From Brevundimonas vancanneytii (lineage in GTDB: Bacteria; Pseudomonadota; Alphaproteobacteria; Caulobacterales; Caulobacteraceae), in assembly GCA_945874855.1 (NCBI GenBank), contig CAMCIP010000118.1, positions 1 to 7,255 of the forward strand: DNA of 7,255 bases, given 5' to 3'. The translations under genes and the position numbers were made by a program. Below, piece after piece: positions 6,769 to 7,255 of the stretch (positions are counted from its first letter, which is position 1; each line of letters starts with the position of its first letter). Below the pieces are notes generated by a model. That model made no database searches. It was given only the letters and a program-made list of their open reading frames with translations, and was not told the DNA's origin.

Positions 6769-6775
6769 AAGGAGA
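6769..6775 (+). promoter_or_regulatory. Shine-Dalgarno AAGGAGA of the secreted Arg-rich protein gene
   Basis: AAGGAGA with the GGAG core at 6771-6774 sits 9 nt before the ATG at 6784. It is the strongest ribosome site in the window and fixes the start that carries the signal peptide. Confidence 0.75.
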
Positions 6776-6783
6776 CCGAACCG

Positions 6784-7200
6784 ATGAAAAAGACCTTCCT
6801 GATTTCCGCCCTCGCCCTGGCCGCGGCTTCGATCGCCGTGCCGGCCGCCGCCCAGGGCCGGGCCGACGTCCACGTCGCGGCCGGCGGCTATGGCCAACAC
6901 GATCGCTTTGACGATCGGCGCGACTACCGCGACTGGGTGTCGATCCAGCGCCGCTTCGACCGTCTGGACCGCCGCATCGACCAGGGCGTCCGCAACGGCG
7001 CCCTGACCCGGCGCGAAGCCGCCGGCCTGCGCGACGAGTTCCACGCCCTGATCCGGCTGGAACGCCGCTACAGCCGCGACGGCCTGTCCCGCCGCGAGCG
7101 CGCCGACCTGGACTATCGCTTCGACCGGCTGGAGCGGCGCATCCGCTGGGAACGTCGCGACGATGACCGTCGCGGTCGCGGCGGCGGTCGCGGCTGGTAA
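6784..7200 (+). CDS. Small secreted arginine-rich repeat protein, function unknown
   Basis: The 138-residue product has a clear signal peptide (MKKTFLISALALAAASIAVP, likely cleaved after Ala-Ala-Ala at 21-23), so it is periplasmic or exported. The mature part has about 32 arginines in 115 residues, no lysine, and many Asp/Glu, giving a highly charged helical protein. It contains an internal repeat: RFDRLDRRI (57-65) and RFDRLERRI (112-120), and NGALTRREAAGLRDEF (71-86) against DGLSRRERADLDYRF (99-113). The tail is Gly/Arg-rich (GRGGGRGW). Similar small charged periplasmic proteins with an L-T-x-x-E/Q type repeat are common in Alphaproteobacteria; the LTRRE/LSRRE spacing faintly recalls the LTxxQ motif of Spy/CpxP chaperones, but homology is not shown. 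The gene diverges from the two-component operon and shares its operator-rich upstream region, so co-regulation is plausible. It has a strong ribosome site and is followed by hairpins, suggesting a single-gene unit. Confidence 0.82.
   Translation: MKKTFLISALALAAASIAVPAAAQGRADVHVAAGGYGQHDRFDDRRDYRDWVSIQRRFDRLDRRIDQGVRNGALTRREAAGLRDEFHALIRLERRYSRDGLSRRERADLDYRFDRLERRIRWERRDDDRRGRGGGRGW
6952..7144 (+). repeat. Two near-identical 28-bp coding repeats inside the Arg-rich gene
   Basis: Bases 6952-6979 and 7117-7144 match at about 24 of 28 positions, 165 bp (55 codons) apart and in the same frame. They encode RFDRLDRRI and RFDRLERRI. This points to internal duplication of a helical unit, or strong constraint on it. 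Confidence 0.6.
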
Positions 7201-7205
7201 GCCGG

Positions 7206-7225
7206 CCTCCGGCCCAATCCGGAGG
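7206..7225 (+). terminator. Hairpin after the Arg-rich gene, no T tract
   Basis: CCTCCGG at 7206-7212 pairs perfectly with CCGGAGG at 7219-7225 around a 6-nt loop, starting 5 nt after the stop codon. No run of T follows, so it may be a transcript-end stabilising stem rather than a terminator on its own. Confidence 0.4.
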
Positions 7226-7235
7226 TGAGGAGGGC

Positions 7236-7255
7236 GCGGACCTGAACGGGTCCGC
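7236..7255 (+). terminator. Probable intrinsic terminator stem, truncated by the window edge
   Basis: GCGGACC at 7236-7242 pairs perfectly with GGTCCGC at 7249-7255 around the loop TGAACG. The right arm ends exactly at the window edge, so a following T tract cannot be seen. Preceding bases GGC could extend the stem if the next bases are complementary. Confidence 0.45.

Larger units (their letters stand above)
6555..6783. promoter_or_regulatory. Divergent intergenic regulatory region
   Basis: These 229 bases separate the minus-strand PepSY/regulator/kinase operon from the plus-strand secreted-protein gene and must hold at least one promoter for each direction. They contain the CTGAACG-type repeat groups listed separately, a CCCCCGGGGG palindrome at 6635-6644 with CGCG on both sides, and the least GC-rich stretch of the region near 6601-6620. 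I could not assign transcription start sites or a convincing -35/-10 pair for either gene. Confidence 0.7.

Noticed and set aside
7242..7248. CTGAACG heptamer in the loop of the last hairpin
   Set aside because: It is a single copy downstream of the gene, without an 11-bp partner, and is explained by the terminator-like stem-loop.

Overview
The window is very GC-rich, densely coded DNA. It most resembles an alphaproteobacterium of the Caulobacterales (Brevundimonas/Caulobacter type), judged from codon use, the CcmI-CcmE-CcmF gene order and the style of the regulatory proteins. No phage, insertion sequence, CRISPR, tRNA or rRNA signal was seen. The organism assignment is inference from composition and gene content only.

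Layout, right to left on the minus strand: a small secreted PepSY-like protein (6183-6554), an OmpR/PhoP-type response regulator (5501-6181), its membrane histidine kinase (4083-5504), an unrecognised cytoplasmic protein of about 454 residues (2647-4011, possibly starting at 4056), then ccmI (1795-2628), ccmE (1328-1798) and ccmF (from 1328, cut by the left edge). All seven run in one direction with tiny gaps or overlaps (1-nt gap, 4-nt overlap, 26-71 nt gap, 18-nt gap, 4-nt overlap, 1-nt overlap), so they may be one long transcript. Divergently, on the plus strand, lies a small secreted arginine-rich protein (6784-7200) followed by two hairpins.

The 229-bp divergent intergenic region (6555-6783) carries several CTGAACG-type heptamers arranged with an 11-bp period. 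This is the architecture that dimers of OmpR/PhoB-family regulators bind, so it is the likely operator of the adjacent response regulator, possibly controlling both directions.

Working model (inference): the kinase senses an envelope or periplasmic signal, perhaps tuned by the secreted PepSY-like protein. The regulator binds the 11-bp repeats and controls its own operon, including the System I cytochrome c maturation genes (apocytochrome handling by CcmI, heme chaperoning by CcmE, heme attachment by CcmF), and the divergent secreted protein. The pairing of a PhoPQ-like system with cycHJKL-type genes recalls rhizobial FeuPQ and cycHJKL, both reported to affect high-affinity iron acquisition in Rhizobium leguminosarum. 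The unknown gene wedged between the two-component system and ccmI, and the operator array, are the most interesting elements; the rest is recognisable housekeeping and regulatory machinery.
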